In this document: piece after piece, positions 1 through 11,900 of the stretch
How positions within the stretch are numbered: the stretch's first letter is position 1
Layout: each line of letters starts with the position of its first letter
DNA from: Ciona intestinalis
Lineage: Eukaryota; Chordata; Ascidiacea; Phlebobranchia; Cionidae
Assembly (NCBI RefSeq): GCF_000224145.3
Contig: NC_020166.2
Coordinates: forward strand, 2,154,319 to 2,218,318
Direction: 5' to 3'
Length of the DNA stretch: 64,000 nucleotides
Program-made: the position numbers and the translations under genes
Notes under the pieces: model-generated
Databases searched by the model: none
Seen by the model: only the letters and a program-made list of their open reading frames with translations
Told to the model about the DNA's origin: nothing

Positions 1-1353
1 TTCTTACCACCAAAGATGACACCTTTACATGTTCGACAAATATTTGAAAAATACGGTGAAGTCGGGAGGATTTTTCTCCAACCAGAAGGTAAAACTAAGA
101 ATGAAGTATAAATTGTAACTTGTTTTATCCTCACGTAATTTGTTGTTCATACACCTTGTGCTAGCTTACGAGTTACCATGTATGTTAATTTATAGGTGAA
201 TATTTCTTCTTTATTATGTATAGCTAACAATTTATTAAACCATAAAAAGGAATTGTATACGGTGCATGCGTGTTTTATGATTTAAAATAAAGCGCACCAA
301 ACACTAGACTACACTGGTAATATGCCTAACATTAAAAAGTTTGTTAATTAGTGATACCCGATTGCAATCTTATGCAACACCTTTTATACTGTCACATTTA
401 AGAGCTCAGACTTTCTTGAAAAATTACGAGTAACAGCTTGCTGTTGCGTGTACGAGAACAAAAAATTCACTGGGAGCTTGGGAATGTTTTAAGGAATATA
501 TTTAAAGTTGACATTCGTATGAAAGTCAAGCCTAAAAGTTATGGTTGGTGCTGGTACTGTAAACACCTCACTAATAAATAATAGATTTCAGTCAACATTT
601 TTTCCCTTTTCAGCTCATAAACCTTCGAAAAAAAAGAAAGTTAAACCCAAGTATAACAAAGGCACATTTACTGAAGGCTGGATAGAAATGGGAGACAAAA
701 CGATTGCCAAACGCTTAGCTATGACACTAAACAACACTCTAATATCAGATGGAAAAAAAGCGAAATTTTCTGATCATACATGGAATGTGAAATATTTACA
801 CAGGTATTTAAAAATAATCGTATACTTACAATTTACAGCAGTGGTATAAATATTAGAAACCCGCGTAAGATGCAGTTTGGCCACGTATAAAATATTTACA
901 GCTTAAAAAAGCAAAAAAAAGTTCACAGAATAGTTAAGTAAGTTTAATTTAAAAAATGATATTTTGTAAAAAAATCATTTTTGTAGGATTCAAGAAATAA
1001 AATTTCCTTTTTTTGTCAGATTTAGTTGGAGACACCTTACAGAGAGATTGGCTCATGAACGAGAACTTAGGAAACAGAGGATGAGAGTAGAACAATCTCT
1101 TGCTCGCAAGGAGACTGCTGCCTTTATCTCCAATGTGGAGGCAAGTAAGAAGATGGAGAGCATAAAAGAGAGAAAAGAGAAGAAGGGGTTGGTGTGGGAG
1201 GAGAGAAGGCACGCGAAGAAGTTTAAACAGAGAAAAACTGTGGAAGAAATGCGGAAGGAAAAGTTGAAAAAACTATCTGGGAACACTGGAAGCAAAATTA
1301 CGAACACTGCAGATCCACGAAAAACTGTTTTAAGTCAAATTTTTGGTTCTTAA
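1..1353 (+). CDS. ABT1: ABT1/Esf2-type ribosome biogenesis RNA-binding protein, 5'-truncated by window edge
   Basis: Three exons are visible: 1-88, 614-803 and 1020-1353, together 203 residues plus stop; the 5' end lies outside the window. The family (ABT1 in vertebrates, Esf2 in yeast) is a nucleolar RRM protein needed for early small-subunit processing; ABT1 was also described as a TBP-binding activator. The sequence shows the RRM core (PLHVRQIFEKYGEVGRIFLQ), then TEGWIEMGDKTIAKR, the hallmark WNVKYLHRFSWRHL across the second intron, a basic coiled region, and the family-typical terminus LSQIFGS. The phases at both introns agree. An AATAAA-like signal follows near 1374-1390 and another near 1490. 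The identification rests on remembered human ABT1 and is firm. Confidence 0.93.
111..243 (-). repeat. SINE-body fragment in ABT1 intron
   Basis: Contains TTGTAACTTGTTTTATCCTC, CATACACCTTGTGCTAGCTT, ACGAGTTACCATGTATGTTA and TATGTATAGCTAACAATTTA. The motif order is as in the SINE at 6408-6728, with the internal block deleted. Confidence 0.65.
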
Positions 1354-2126
1354 CAGAATAAAACACAAGATTTTTTGTTAAAATAAAATCACTTAATGTT
1401 TGTTTATGGGCATATTTGAGATTTCGTAACTCTTAAACTATGTTTGCTATTAGAAGGATATTTTGTGTGAAATGTTCCCCATATCTGATGAATAAAACTA
1501 GGTATTAACATTGTGTTGTTTAATTTGCTAAACCATTTTAGTTTTGAATGTCAAGAACTTCAGATGCGAGTGTAGTAACATACTTAAGTCTCTAAATCCG
1601 ATGTAATTGGTTGCCTGTTAAGAAATCCGTCAAGAATGAATTGAAGAGAGGACAAGAGCTCACCAGCTGAGTTGTACAAACAAATGTCTCGCGTGAATGC
1701 GCCGCGGTTGCTAAGCGAGCGTCCATGTTGAGACCAAACAATGGTCGTAATTTATGAGTAAGGCCGATTTAAGCCGAGGTTCTTGAAAGGCTACGAGCAG
1801 ACGGGTTACTGTTGTGTGTACGAGAACAAAGAAATAGTTGTAGTGTCTATGTACCTCAGAATAGTAAAGCACACAAAGGTATAGATCCCTGGGAGCTCTA
1901 TTTGAGTTGCGGCGAGCATGTATGTGAATTGACGTGGTTATTATTGTACGTAAACTTTCTGACGTCTTTGCGGGTGGTAAAACGACCCACGAATGACATA
2001 CCGTAGAACTACATTTTACATAGGAAGTATTTCACAATCAGGAATCGCTAGTTACCGAGATTTGAGGACGACACATCTGTTGAATTGATAGCAGCGTGAA
2101 ATGGGCGAATTAAGACGGAGATAGAC
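1354..2126. other. Intergenic region ABT1 to ankyrin/C2 gene
   Basis: No convincing coding sequence. It holds the ABT1 3' UTR with candidate polyadenylation signals and the 5' flank of the next gene. A stretch near 1785-1840 resembles 424-460 in an ABT1 intron (both contain GTGTACGAGAACAAA), so some of it is probably old repeat. A short upstream ATG at 2101 is followed by an in-frame stop before the chosen start at 2127. Confidence 0.5.
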
Positions 2127-5100
2127 ATGGGCAGCGAGGATGAAGGATTTGAAGACACCGATTTACATGTTGCTGTGAGATTGGGCGACTTGAAAGCTAC
2201 AGAAGAAGCTTTAAAAAGCGGTGGGTAGCGTAGGCCTATGTAGAGTGGGGCAAGACGGGACACCTTCCTTTAGTACATAATATGCGGATTTGAACAATTA
2301 ACAGCGGTGTATGGTAGTTGTGACGATACTGTTTAAAATTCCTTGAATGTTCTTAGTTTAGTACCAAAACAAGAAAATAAAAAGGTGTCCCATCCTACTA
2401 TAATAGCTTTCTTATTAGCGCAGCATGTTATTTCAGGCACTTGTATATACGTTACCGTGGTAAAATGGTAACGTCCATGTCCAAATACCTTGTCTTCTTG
2501 CAAAATACAGTCCTTTTTACTGTGTATAATCAGACGGTCTTTATTCTTCAATTGCTAAATACTATTTTAACTTTAATCTAGAAGCACTTGCAGCATAAAC
2601 AACATCATAGCCTATAAACCTGTGTCATCAAAACAGTACAAATATTTTTCCATTTTGAAAAGCTTGATCTTGACAGTGTATTCATGCAAACCAGAGACCT
2701 TTGTCTGTTGTGTCCACTATTTCAGACTGTGTGGCTATGTAGGTTAATGGTCTATAGGATACACTAGTGTTTAGCCTAGAGGATGTAGCCTAGGTATTAG
2801 AAAATAACAAATGATTAGCCTATTATAATAACACTGCCTAAAAAACTTTGTTGACAGTTGTTGCTTGAATTTGGAGCAGATCCAAACAAGACAGATAACT
2901 TGAACTGTAACACAGCAATTCACTATGCTTGTATTGAGAAGCAAGCAGAGTGTTTGGAGTTATTTCTCACAAAAGGTTGGTGGTCCAAACTGATATCTGT
3001 AAAAGCAAAATTTGGCAGCAAAAATCGTTTTACACGATTGGTAGCACAACCTTAATTAGGTGTGATAAAGCATAGGCCTACACAAACCTTTTCTAGGATA
3101 AAACAAGCTACATTTATTTATTTCCATTCTTGGGCTATTGGGCATCAGTGTCTTCTAACATCAGTCAGACATGATCTTGTGCTCTTGGCTACTAATTTCA
3201 TGTTCCTGTCTATTTGGTACCTCAAAGGTGTCCTTTATAACTAACTTTCATATAAACCTGTGTGAACTAAGCTACATTTTCTACTCAAACTAACTAACGG
3301 TATTTTAACACCATTTCTTTGGTGGTTCATCTGTGCCCTTTTGAGTTCTTCCTGCAAATATGAAATACATTAAAGTTAGGCCTGTAATATAATATTATAT
3401 GAAGGAGGAGACCCAAGTATTAAAAACAAGGATGGAAAAACCAGCATTGACCTTACAGAAGATACAGCTTGTCGTAAAGTGTTTTCTGATCGTGGTTTTG
3501 GTAAGTAAGTCAAGTGAACCTGTATAAAAATAAAAAATTAAACTAATTTCAAATTCACAGATATTAAACCAAAAGAAAAACCACTCAAATCTATTCTAAA
3601 AGATCCAGTTTATAAGAAAAGTGCTACACAAAAGTTAAAAACTTTACCAAGGCCCCAAATATCCAAGCAAGCACCAAGTACACCACCCAGACCATCAAGA
3701 CCAAGTAATCACGTTTTTGTTGATGCATCTTCACCGGCAAGTTCTGACAGTGGAAGACACTCACCAGAAAGGAGGTTGTTCTCGTCATCTAAAGAGGCAT
3801 GGGATGAAAAGGATTTGTTATCAATACCAGGATCTCCTGCAAGATCTCAAGGAAGCTCATATGGAAGTTTACTCTCTCTTGGGTCCTCCAGCTGTTCAGG
3901 AGCAGATGACAGTAAGTTGGGATTTTTTTTAACGGTTGTGTGGGCATAAGATGTCAACTGTCAGTATCTGAAAACAAAACAAAAACAGCTTTGATAAGAT
4001 TTAAATAGAATTGCTTTTTAATGTTGAATAAAAAAAGCATGCATTTATTGATGAAAAACAGTGCTGTTCAGAATGAAGACAAAAAAAGACTATTATTTAA
4101 AAAATGTATTATATTTCATAATTAAATCTGTTTTTTTTTTGTTTCACAGGTGCTGGTGAATTTGTTATGTCTTTTCAATATAACAGCAAAACAAAACAAT
4201 TTAAAGTTCGTATATGGGAAGTTCTAATCACCAGTTTGCTGTCTACAGCAAAAATTGCAAAGGTTTGTTTAACTATTTTAGTTTAGAAGTTTACAATAGC
4301 CCAGTAGTTACATTTTACCAATTAAATTAAAGCTCTTGAATGTATGTAGACAGTATATCGAACAAAGTTAATTAAATCTTAGAAACAACTAAATGTATGC
4401 AGAATTAAAAAATGTACTGTTTCAGGACACAAGTTTACAACTTTATTTAAAAACAACAATCGTACCAGACCAAGAATATCAACCAAACCCTGCCTTGAGA
4501 AGAAAATCAGAAGTTTTCCGTTTAAACCCAAGTGAAAATAATGAACCAATCAGTGAAAACCAATCGTGAGTCACACTTTTTTCCCCGAATTCCCTTTATT
4601 TTTACCTTAAGGTACATCATTTTACTACAGTTCCCTTAAGTTTAAAAAACATTTTTTAGGAACTGTCTATATACATGTATTATTTTTTTTTAAATTTGGT
4701 AAGAAGACTGCACAATAAATAAACTGTTTCCCCAAAAAAATCTGTCCCCTAAGATTTATTACTATTAAGTGTAATGAGTAAACATAATTAATAAACTTTA
4801 AACAGGACCGACATGTTTGTTTGGAAAGGCAAAGAAGCACGATTGGAATTCAAAAACTCACTCACATTGGTGTATGAAGATATTTCTAAAGAATTAGTTG
4901 CCACTAGCTCATTAGATGTAAGAATTTAAATATTTAAACTTTTACTAATTATAGTAGGTTGGGTGAAATGGACCGTGTTATCTTTGTCATTTATCGTTCC
5001 ATTTGGTAAAAATTTACAAAACAATATAATAATATCCTCAGGGCAGTTATACTTATATTTGTGTCTACAAAAAAAACGGTAGTTTTAAAATACTGTCATT

Positions 5101-8100
5101 ACAGATAAGCATCTCGGTTAAAAGAAAGAAATCTTTTATGACAAGCAAACATAAACAACAACTACAAGATCCAGTGTTAGCAAGTGTTAATTTATATATG
5201 AAAGAAGCTGTACGGAAACTAATGAAGGTATGTGTATGCAGTTAGAAACTTGGTAAATAAAAACTTATTTTGTGGTGGATGTAACCGAAAGTTTCTAATA
5301 TGCTTTAAAATGTGTTTTTAGCATAGTACAATCAGCGCTCAAGTTTATTCGTAACAGTTTTTGACTTGTTATGGGTTACCCAAATTGTCAGCCATACATT
5401 GCAATAAAAAAAAACAATCAAATATACACAAAGTTACATAGTAACTCATTACTGGGCACATTCATCTAATGATATAAGCTATAGTACTGGTAAGTAGTAA
5501 GTACATAACTGCTTAAAATTTCACAAACACAACTGTAGTAGCATAGTTAATATTTAGACCTTTGATTTAAGAATCATACATGGTATCTATAATCAAGAAA
5601 CATTTTTGCAGGATAAATACGAGACTCAAAGACATGACATACCTGGTATCACCCGGCAAGCTTTTTCTCTGGATAGCGTTGTGACGGATAATATGAGGAG
5701 AAGAAATGGCATTGAAACCAGCAGTGCACCTCTAGAAAGGATCAGACTTCGATCACTGGAAGGAGTAAAACAAACGGCAGTAAATAACAGGTAGTTTAAA
5801 AATTTTGACCATTCTTAATACGAAAGTTGTACATACCTATGAATAAAAAAATTTTGTGCATAATTTTTGCACAAAAATGTGTTAAAATATTATTGATTTG
5901 TTAGCTATGATTTTGTGGGGACTAGTTTCTGACTACTGAGTGTGTCAGTATTTTTAAAATCAATGTTCTAAAATGATAAGCAAACATAATGGGACCGTGG
6001 TTTACAATTTACATGAACAATTAAATATTACAGTACATTAAACATTACAGATGTGCCAGTGATGGTGACGTTCATGAAATACCTGGCAAGAATTTAAGAA
6101 AATCTACACAATCTGTAACAAGTGATGTTAGTAGCAATGTTTGGTTGGAGGACCCAGTTACTGAAAGGTGATATTGTAGCGTGTTCTTCATATGTTTATA
6201 TATTCCTATTCCATAATATTTTGTGTGTGTAAAAAGGTACATCTTATACAGAAATAGTAATTTTAAATGAAAACATATTTACCCTTATGTGCCAGGGCAA
6301 TGACAGTCGCTATAACACATTTTATACATGTAGTGCCACCTTAAGAGTTACCACATATGTTACTATGCAGGTGTTTATTTTTTTGTATTTTTTTATATAT
6401 ATATATACAGTGAATGAATGTAACTTACTTTATCCTCGCGTGGCCGGAAAACGACAGTCGTTATAACACAGGTTTAACACCTCGTGCCAGCTTACGAGTT
6501 ACCATGTATGTTACTTTGTAGGTAATTATTTTTTTTGGGATTTTTTCTTTTTTTTATGTATTTCTGATAATTTAGACAACCCATTAGCCACTGGGTTGGA
6601 GCAATTGCCGTTAAGTGTCTTGCCCAAGGACACATATGCCTACAATGGTATAATGGTAGCAGCATCGAGCCTTGAACCCATTACCTCTGGGTTACAGGCA
6701 GGCGCGCTAACCACTATACCACGGCGCCGGACAGTGCTCATAATTTTGTTGCAAATTACATTTTGTGTAACACCAATGTACATTAAGACAGGGTAATCTT
6801 TCAACATTTGTTTACAGTTCATCATTAGAAAGTGTTACATCACATGTTACAACCCCAAGCCCTCAAGTAGAAGTTAAAATATCTTCACAGTTGTGAGTAT
6901 TGTAGTACATGGATGTTCATTGATTAGTAGCTTATGTCAATGTAAAAAGCTTTTACTTGAAATATCAAAGTCGTTTACTTAACAAGGTCGGAGTTAGTTG
7001 CTGCCCCTCTAAAACTAAAAACAATAGGGCCTTACCAACATTTACAAATTGTATTACTACTATAAATAAAATATTTTTAGGACCTACAATGAGCCAAGCT
7101 TTCAAATGCAGATGCCAAAGCCAGAGAAAACTAAAGGTCAGTAACTTAATTGTGTTCGAAGTCTGAAATATATTATACTGTATATACTCCACAAAAAAAA
7201 CTAACTCTTAAAATATCCATAAATTTTTATGCAGTTTAAATTTACTCACCCTTTTGCTTTGTCTTTTTCTATGCAGTAGACCTATTCATTTTTGTAACTT
7301 GCTGTGTCCTCGCGTAGCCAAAAAAGGACAGTGGTTATAACACGGGTGTTGTGTTTCATACACTTTATCATGCACAAACACAATTGACAGTATCTTAAAA
7401 ACAAAACATTTGTATCAACATATTGCAGACGCATTACATGAAAAAACTCACCGTGGTCGAAACTTGATCCAGAAAAGTCGTCAGAAAATCCGATCTACAG
7501 GTCACGGATTAATTCCTTCTAGCATGAAGTCAAGCGTGACCGTTGTCACGGCGATGGATGAAGAAGAGAGATCAGTTGGATCTCCATCTGAAGAAGTAAG
7601 AAAATTTTGCAACCAATAAGTAATGTTGCTGCCGATATATTTGTATTTTGGCTCTGTGGGCAAAATAACTGCACCACTGACAACTATGTAACTTGTGGTT
7701 GGATGTAGCTATCTGGCATGAGGGTACGTCCAAAGGGTTAAGATTATTTATATGTTACTAAATTAAATGACCAACATATATACATATAAATGTTATTATC
7801 ACAGATTGAACCATATGGAGCACCTTATATAAGCAACCTTGCCAATCGCCAGCATTCCTATTCCACTGGTTCATTAGTTGAAGTGGATGAAAGCCCTTCT
7901 CCATCAAGGTATAGAAGGCAGAACCGGTTTGCTTCTACTCCAGATAAAAGACGCTATAAACCAGAGCACTACAAATCCAGTGAAAAATTGGGCAGTAGAA
8001 GTATTGCAGTTCAGATGGACCCTAAAGACAAAAATGTGTCTATATCGATGGAAAAACTAGCACCTAGAGCAGAGATGAAACACAGTTATGGAACGAGTTA

Positions 8101-8224
8101 TAACAGAAGAAAAACTTCAGAAACAAGTTGTGGTTCTCGTCCTAGCATATTACGAAAACTAGTTTATGACGAGACTACTTTTGTGCCTAACGAAATGAAC
8201 AATCCTTGTTTTGTGAATGATTAA
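2127..8224 (+). CDS. Ankyrin-repeat protein with C2-like domain and long disordered tail, unrecognised orthologue
   Basis: Exons: 2127-2220, then 2858-2975, 3405-3500, 3561-3911, 4150-4262, 4426-4565, 4806-4917, 5105-5227, 5612-5790, 6051-6167, 6818-6892, 7081-7136, 7429-7595, 7805-8224. From 2858 on, all phases agree and give 688 residues. The first exon (DLHVAVRLGDLKATEEAL, the start of an ankyrin array) cannot be joined in frame directly to the second, so one exon of length 3n+2 is missing from the model. Ankyrin repeats: LLEFGADPNKTDN with NTAIHYACIEKQ, and GGDPSIKNKDGKTSIDL. After a Ser/Pro-rich linker comes GEFVMSFQYNSKTKQFKVRIWE with LYLKTTIVPDQ, which resembles the first strands of a synaptotagmin-type C2 domain; the acidic calcium ligands are not obvious. 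The rest is basic and Ser-rich, ending NNPCFVND. A scaffold or membrane-binding role is only inference. AATAAATAAA follows near 8394. Confidence 0.75.
2240..2400. mobile_element. TA-type MITE copy next to the first donor of the ankyrin/C2 gene
   Basis: It begins GTAGAGTGGGGCAAGACGGG and ends GGTGTCCCATCCTAC, with TTGAATGTTCTTAGTTTAGT inside, the internal motif shared by the family. It begins about 20 bp downstream of the exon 1 donor. Ends are G-rich left and C-rich right, inverted. Confidence 0.75.
6408..6728 (-). repeat. Nearly full-length tRNA-derived SINE in an intron of the ankyrin/C2 gene
   Basis: Read on the minus strand, it begins with a tRNA-like head: GGCGCCGTGGTATAGTGGTT (A box region), then GCCTGTAACCCAGAGG and GGGTTCAAGGCTCG (B box). 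A central block follows, with TGTGTCCTTGGGCAAGACAC and CAATTGCTCCAACCCAGTGG, similar to central domains I recall from SINEs of other marine animals. It ends with a body carrying GGTAACTCGTAAGCTGGCAC, AACGACTGTCGTTTTCCGGC and GAGGATAAAGTAAGTTACAT. It has no coding capacity. Many fragments of the body recur in this window. Confidence 0.8.
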
Positions 8225-8940
8225 ATAACTGTGGCGTACGTACGAACGAACAAGTGCATTTAGTGTACAATATTTTTGTAAATCCGAATAGAAAACCACT
8301 GTAAGCTGCTGTATTGTAAAGTTTTTGTCATTTTGTTCTTTGATTATTAACAGATATATATCTTGTTGTGGAGACTTTTTACACTCGCCAATGAATAAAT
8401 AAAAGTTCTACCTCAAATAATTTGGTGTATAAACAAACTAATACAATTTCTATCAAGGCAGTAGAAAGGTTTGAGTTTTTAATAATAAAAAAAACAACAT
8501 GTAGTAGGGTGGGGGAGATGGGCACTTTTACATTCTATTTTCTCGTTTCGTTTAATGTTAAACAAAGAACATTCAAATAAATATAAACCATATCATCATA
8601 GACCGTTGTTAATTGTTTAAAACACGATCAGAATATTTGGATATCATATGCTTCAGGTGTCCCGTCTCCCCCCACCCGCGAAATAACTGATTTCACACCT
8701 AAGCTTGAAAAGCAAACGGCAAAGATAATTGCAAACCTGAGGATAGAAAATGAGAACCACAACAAATATTTATATATTTTCCAAATTAGAGTTATAAACT
8801 AATTTCATAAATACTTTGCAAACAAAATTTTACAATAAAAAATAAGGAAGGGTAAAGATAAATAAACACAGTTGTTTACCGAAAAATTGCCACTAAAATA
8901 AAAAAAAACTTGATTAACTTTTCCTATTTTCAAACCACAA
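8225..8940. other. Convergent 3' intergenic region, ankyrin/C2 gene and TAF1C
   Basis: Holds both 3' UTRs. The plus-strand poly(A) signal lies near 8394. A TA-flanked MITE occupies 8502-8678 (listed separately). Nothing coding seen. Confidence 0.6.
8502..8678. mobile_element. TA-type MITE copy between convergent genes
   Basis: The left end TAGTAGGGTGGGGGAGATGG and right end CCCGTCTCCCCCCACCC are inverted repeats. The inside holds AACAAAGAACATTCAAATAA, the reverse complement of the family motif, so it is inserted in the opposite sense to the copy at 13053. No ORF. Confidence 0.8.
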
Positions 8941-11900
8941 TTAAAGAAACCCAACAGTAGGTGTAAAAGATTTTCTCTTCACTTGAGAATTTGACTTCGA
9001 TTTTTTTGGTTCGTTAAAAGAGGAAGACAAATTTTTTGGAGGAAAAAACTTTAAACTTGAAAACAAAGAAAATTTTTGAACGTTTTTATCAAGTGATGTT
9101 ACTTTAGATTGTAACTCTGGTGTACTGGTCGTGTTTTGGTTATTTCTGCTTTGACTGAGGTCTACAGAGTTCGAAAAATCAGTTTCTGAAAATGTTCTCT
9201 TGAAGGATAGATTCATTTTCTCTTTACTTTTATTTTGATTTTTAGAAGCTGAAGCATTCAATGCCATTTCCCCAAATAAATCAGAAGAAGCATAATTTTT
9301 CCCTTTTTTTATAACGTTATTATTATCACTTTCCCACACAGAAGTGTTCTCGTTATTTACTTCTTGAGCAGCTTTAACATTGCCACAATCTTGTGGGGTT
9401 TTCGGACCCTCAGATAAATCGAATATTTCTTTCAGTCTTTCCGCCTCTGCTGCCTTTTCTTCCATCATTCTCTCATGGTTCATAGAATCCCACATGTCTT
9501 GATACGAACCGTCCCAAGTTTCCACTAAAATTTTGCCGACCCCACTTTTTGCACATGAAGTATCAATGAGATCTAAATCTTCAAAATCTTCATCTAACGA
9601 TTGCTCTTCATATTCAAATGGATCATCTTCTTCAGGAATCCATTTTACCTGCACAGGTGAAACATTATAGTTTCAATACATACAACACATAGGAATAATC
9701 TGTATGAGTAAGATTCATGGTAAGACACACCAAAGGAAGTTTAGCCAAAGTACATGAACAAATGCTATACGGTACTAAGCTTTTCATCTGAACATGAAAA
9801 AAGTCATAAAAAAACAAAACAATTTTATCACCCACAAAGTTACAAATATGGTCGTAAGCAGACACGAGGTGTATGAACTGTCCTTGCCCCATCAAGTTTA
9901 CTACGATATTTCATCACACAATTAAAAACAATAGGATTATATTTACCTTGCCAGATGTATGAGCATTGAGGAGCATTTCCGATGTTTTTAAATTAGCCCG
10001 ACATCGTAAACAGTGAGTGTTTGAGTCAAAAGTTGGTGTCCGACTTTTTGGAGAAATTGTTTGACCACTTTGCCATTCAACATCATCTTGTGAATCACTA
10101 TCATCTGTATCATGATCATGAGTTGTATCACGGTTTAAATTAATTTTTTTTGAACTAAGAAGTCTCAAATCGTCAATAACTTTTTTACTGCCAGTTCTAA
10201 TGACAGTATTTTTACAAACAATGCATTTAGAATTAGGTAGCAGAGATTGGTAAGCAGAAAAAACAGATGCATCTATTTTTTGAGAAACGATTTTAGAATT
10301 TGCTGGTTTTGGTTCTTTAATCTCGTCAATGCTTTTTTGGGCAGCCTCTGCCCAAGTTTGGTAAATTTGACCAATTGCAAGTTCACTGCTTTGTTTGTTA
10401 ATGCCAGAAAACTGAGTAAATTGCCCGGAAACAATATTCTGATTGTCGTACACCAGCTGTGGGTCAGATAACGTCAGCAACTGATAAGTGATATCCCCAT
10501 ATAAGTTTACTTGGAATACTGCAACACCAGGAATACCATTCGACAGTTTATAACTAAAAGCACTACTTCCAATAACAGGTTGCTGAAGTCTTCTTATTAT
10601 ACGATCCCTATGCTTTGGTATAGTATATGAACAAAGGTATCTACGTATGTCTTTTATAGTATCCAATGCTCTGGGTAGAGACACAGATATAGGCGGGCGC
10701 TGTACAATATTATTTGATCGTCTAGTGTTTGTAACTTGTTTGGTAACTCCAAATTGGGAATGGTATTGATAGCAATGTAGTTCTTGTGCATTTTGGTTGG
10801 CAGTAAGCAGCATGTGATGTAAATGGGTGTCAGTGCCTGATTGAGATGGTAAGGTAGTGGCAGCCATATGGTGGCATGGGTATCTGAAATAAAGGTATTT
10901 AAACATGGTGGAATATTATAAAGGTAATTATTTCATGATACTGGATTTAAAATCATGCATACACTGCCGGACTACTGGTCCTGTGTAATGTAAGAATTAA
11001 TAAAACCAAAAACTAACAGTCGAAAAACATTTTTTTTTTGAAAATAAAAGTCTTATCTTAAAAATTTAACAAAAGAAAATCGTTTTTGTAAAATTGTTAT
11101 AAAATTAAAAAAAACACTTAAGAAATATATTCTGTTGTAACCTCATGTTTAGCGACCATTTGAGCACGGGTTCTTTACAAAATCTTTGATCAATTATTAA
11201 AAGATGATTCTGTGTTGCTACGAAGCATTGAAACTCGTTATATGAAGTGGCGGGTGACCGGTTGAATTTTGAAGCACTCATTATACACATTATCATCTCA
11301 TCAGGAAGTTTATCATGACATGGTGTGTACAGCAACCTTAGAAATAAATACAGAGTCTAGTTTACTGTTGGTGTTGTGCAGAAATAAAAATGCAACAAAA
11401 ATAATCACCCACGAAGTTACAAACGTGGTATCTCCTAAGAGGAAACAAGATGTATAAAACAGAACACCTACACATTTTTTTGTGGTATGTTAGCACAAAT
11501 AAACTGACAAAATGTTTTACCTTGAACTAGTAGATTGCCCTCTCATGTCAAGCAAATTTAAACATTTTCTACCAGCTAAATAAATTTGGCGTGGGTGGGC
11601 AGCGAAATCAACTTGCATCCAACTACTTGGTGTGTTACGTGATAGATGTATCTCTTCAAGTTGTGGATTTGAAGCCGTCTGTGGTATAACATTGGGTTGG
11701 TGACTTAGTGTTTTTGCTTTTTATTACATATTTAGCATGTATTTGACTACAGGATTTAATCACGGTTTAATTTATTAACGGATCATAGAAAAAGATTGTG
11801 TTAAACAAATGACAAAGAGCGTAGAATGTAGCCTAGTATATAAACCCACTTGTCTGTGCTGGTTGAATCTGTCTTAAACAAAACTATGCTCATAAATCAT

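Noticed and set aside
6596-6825. Frames on both strands in the ankyrin gene intron
   Set aside because: They are read through the tRNA-derived SINE and do not represent protein.
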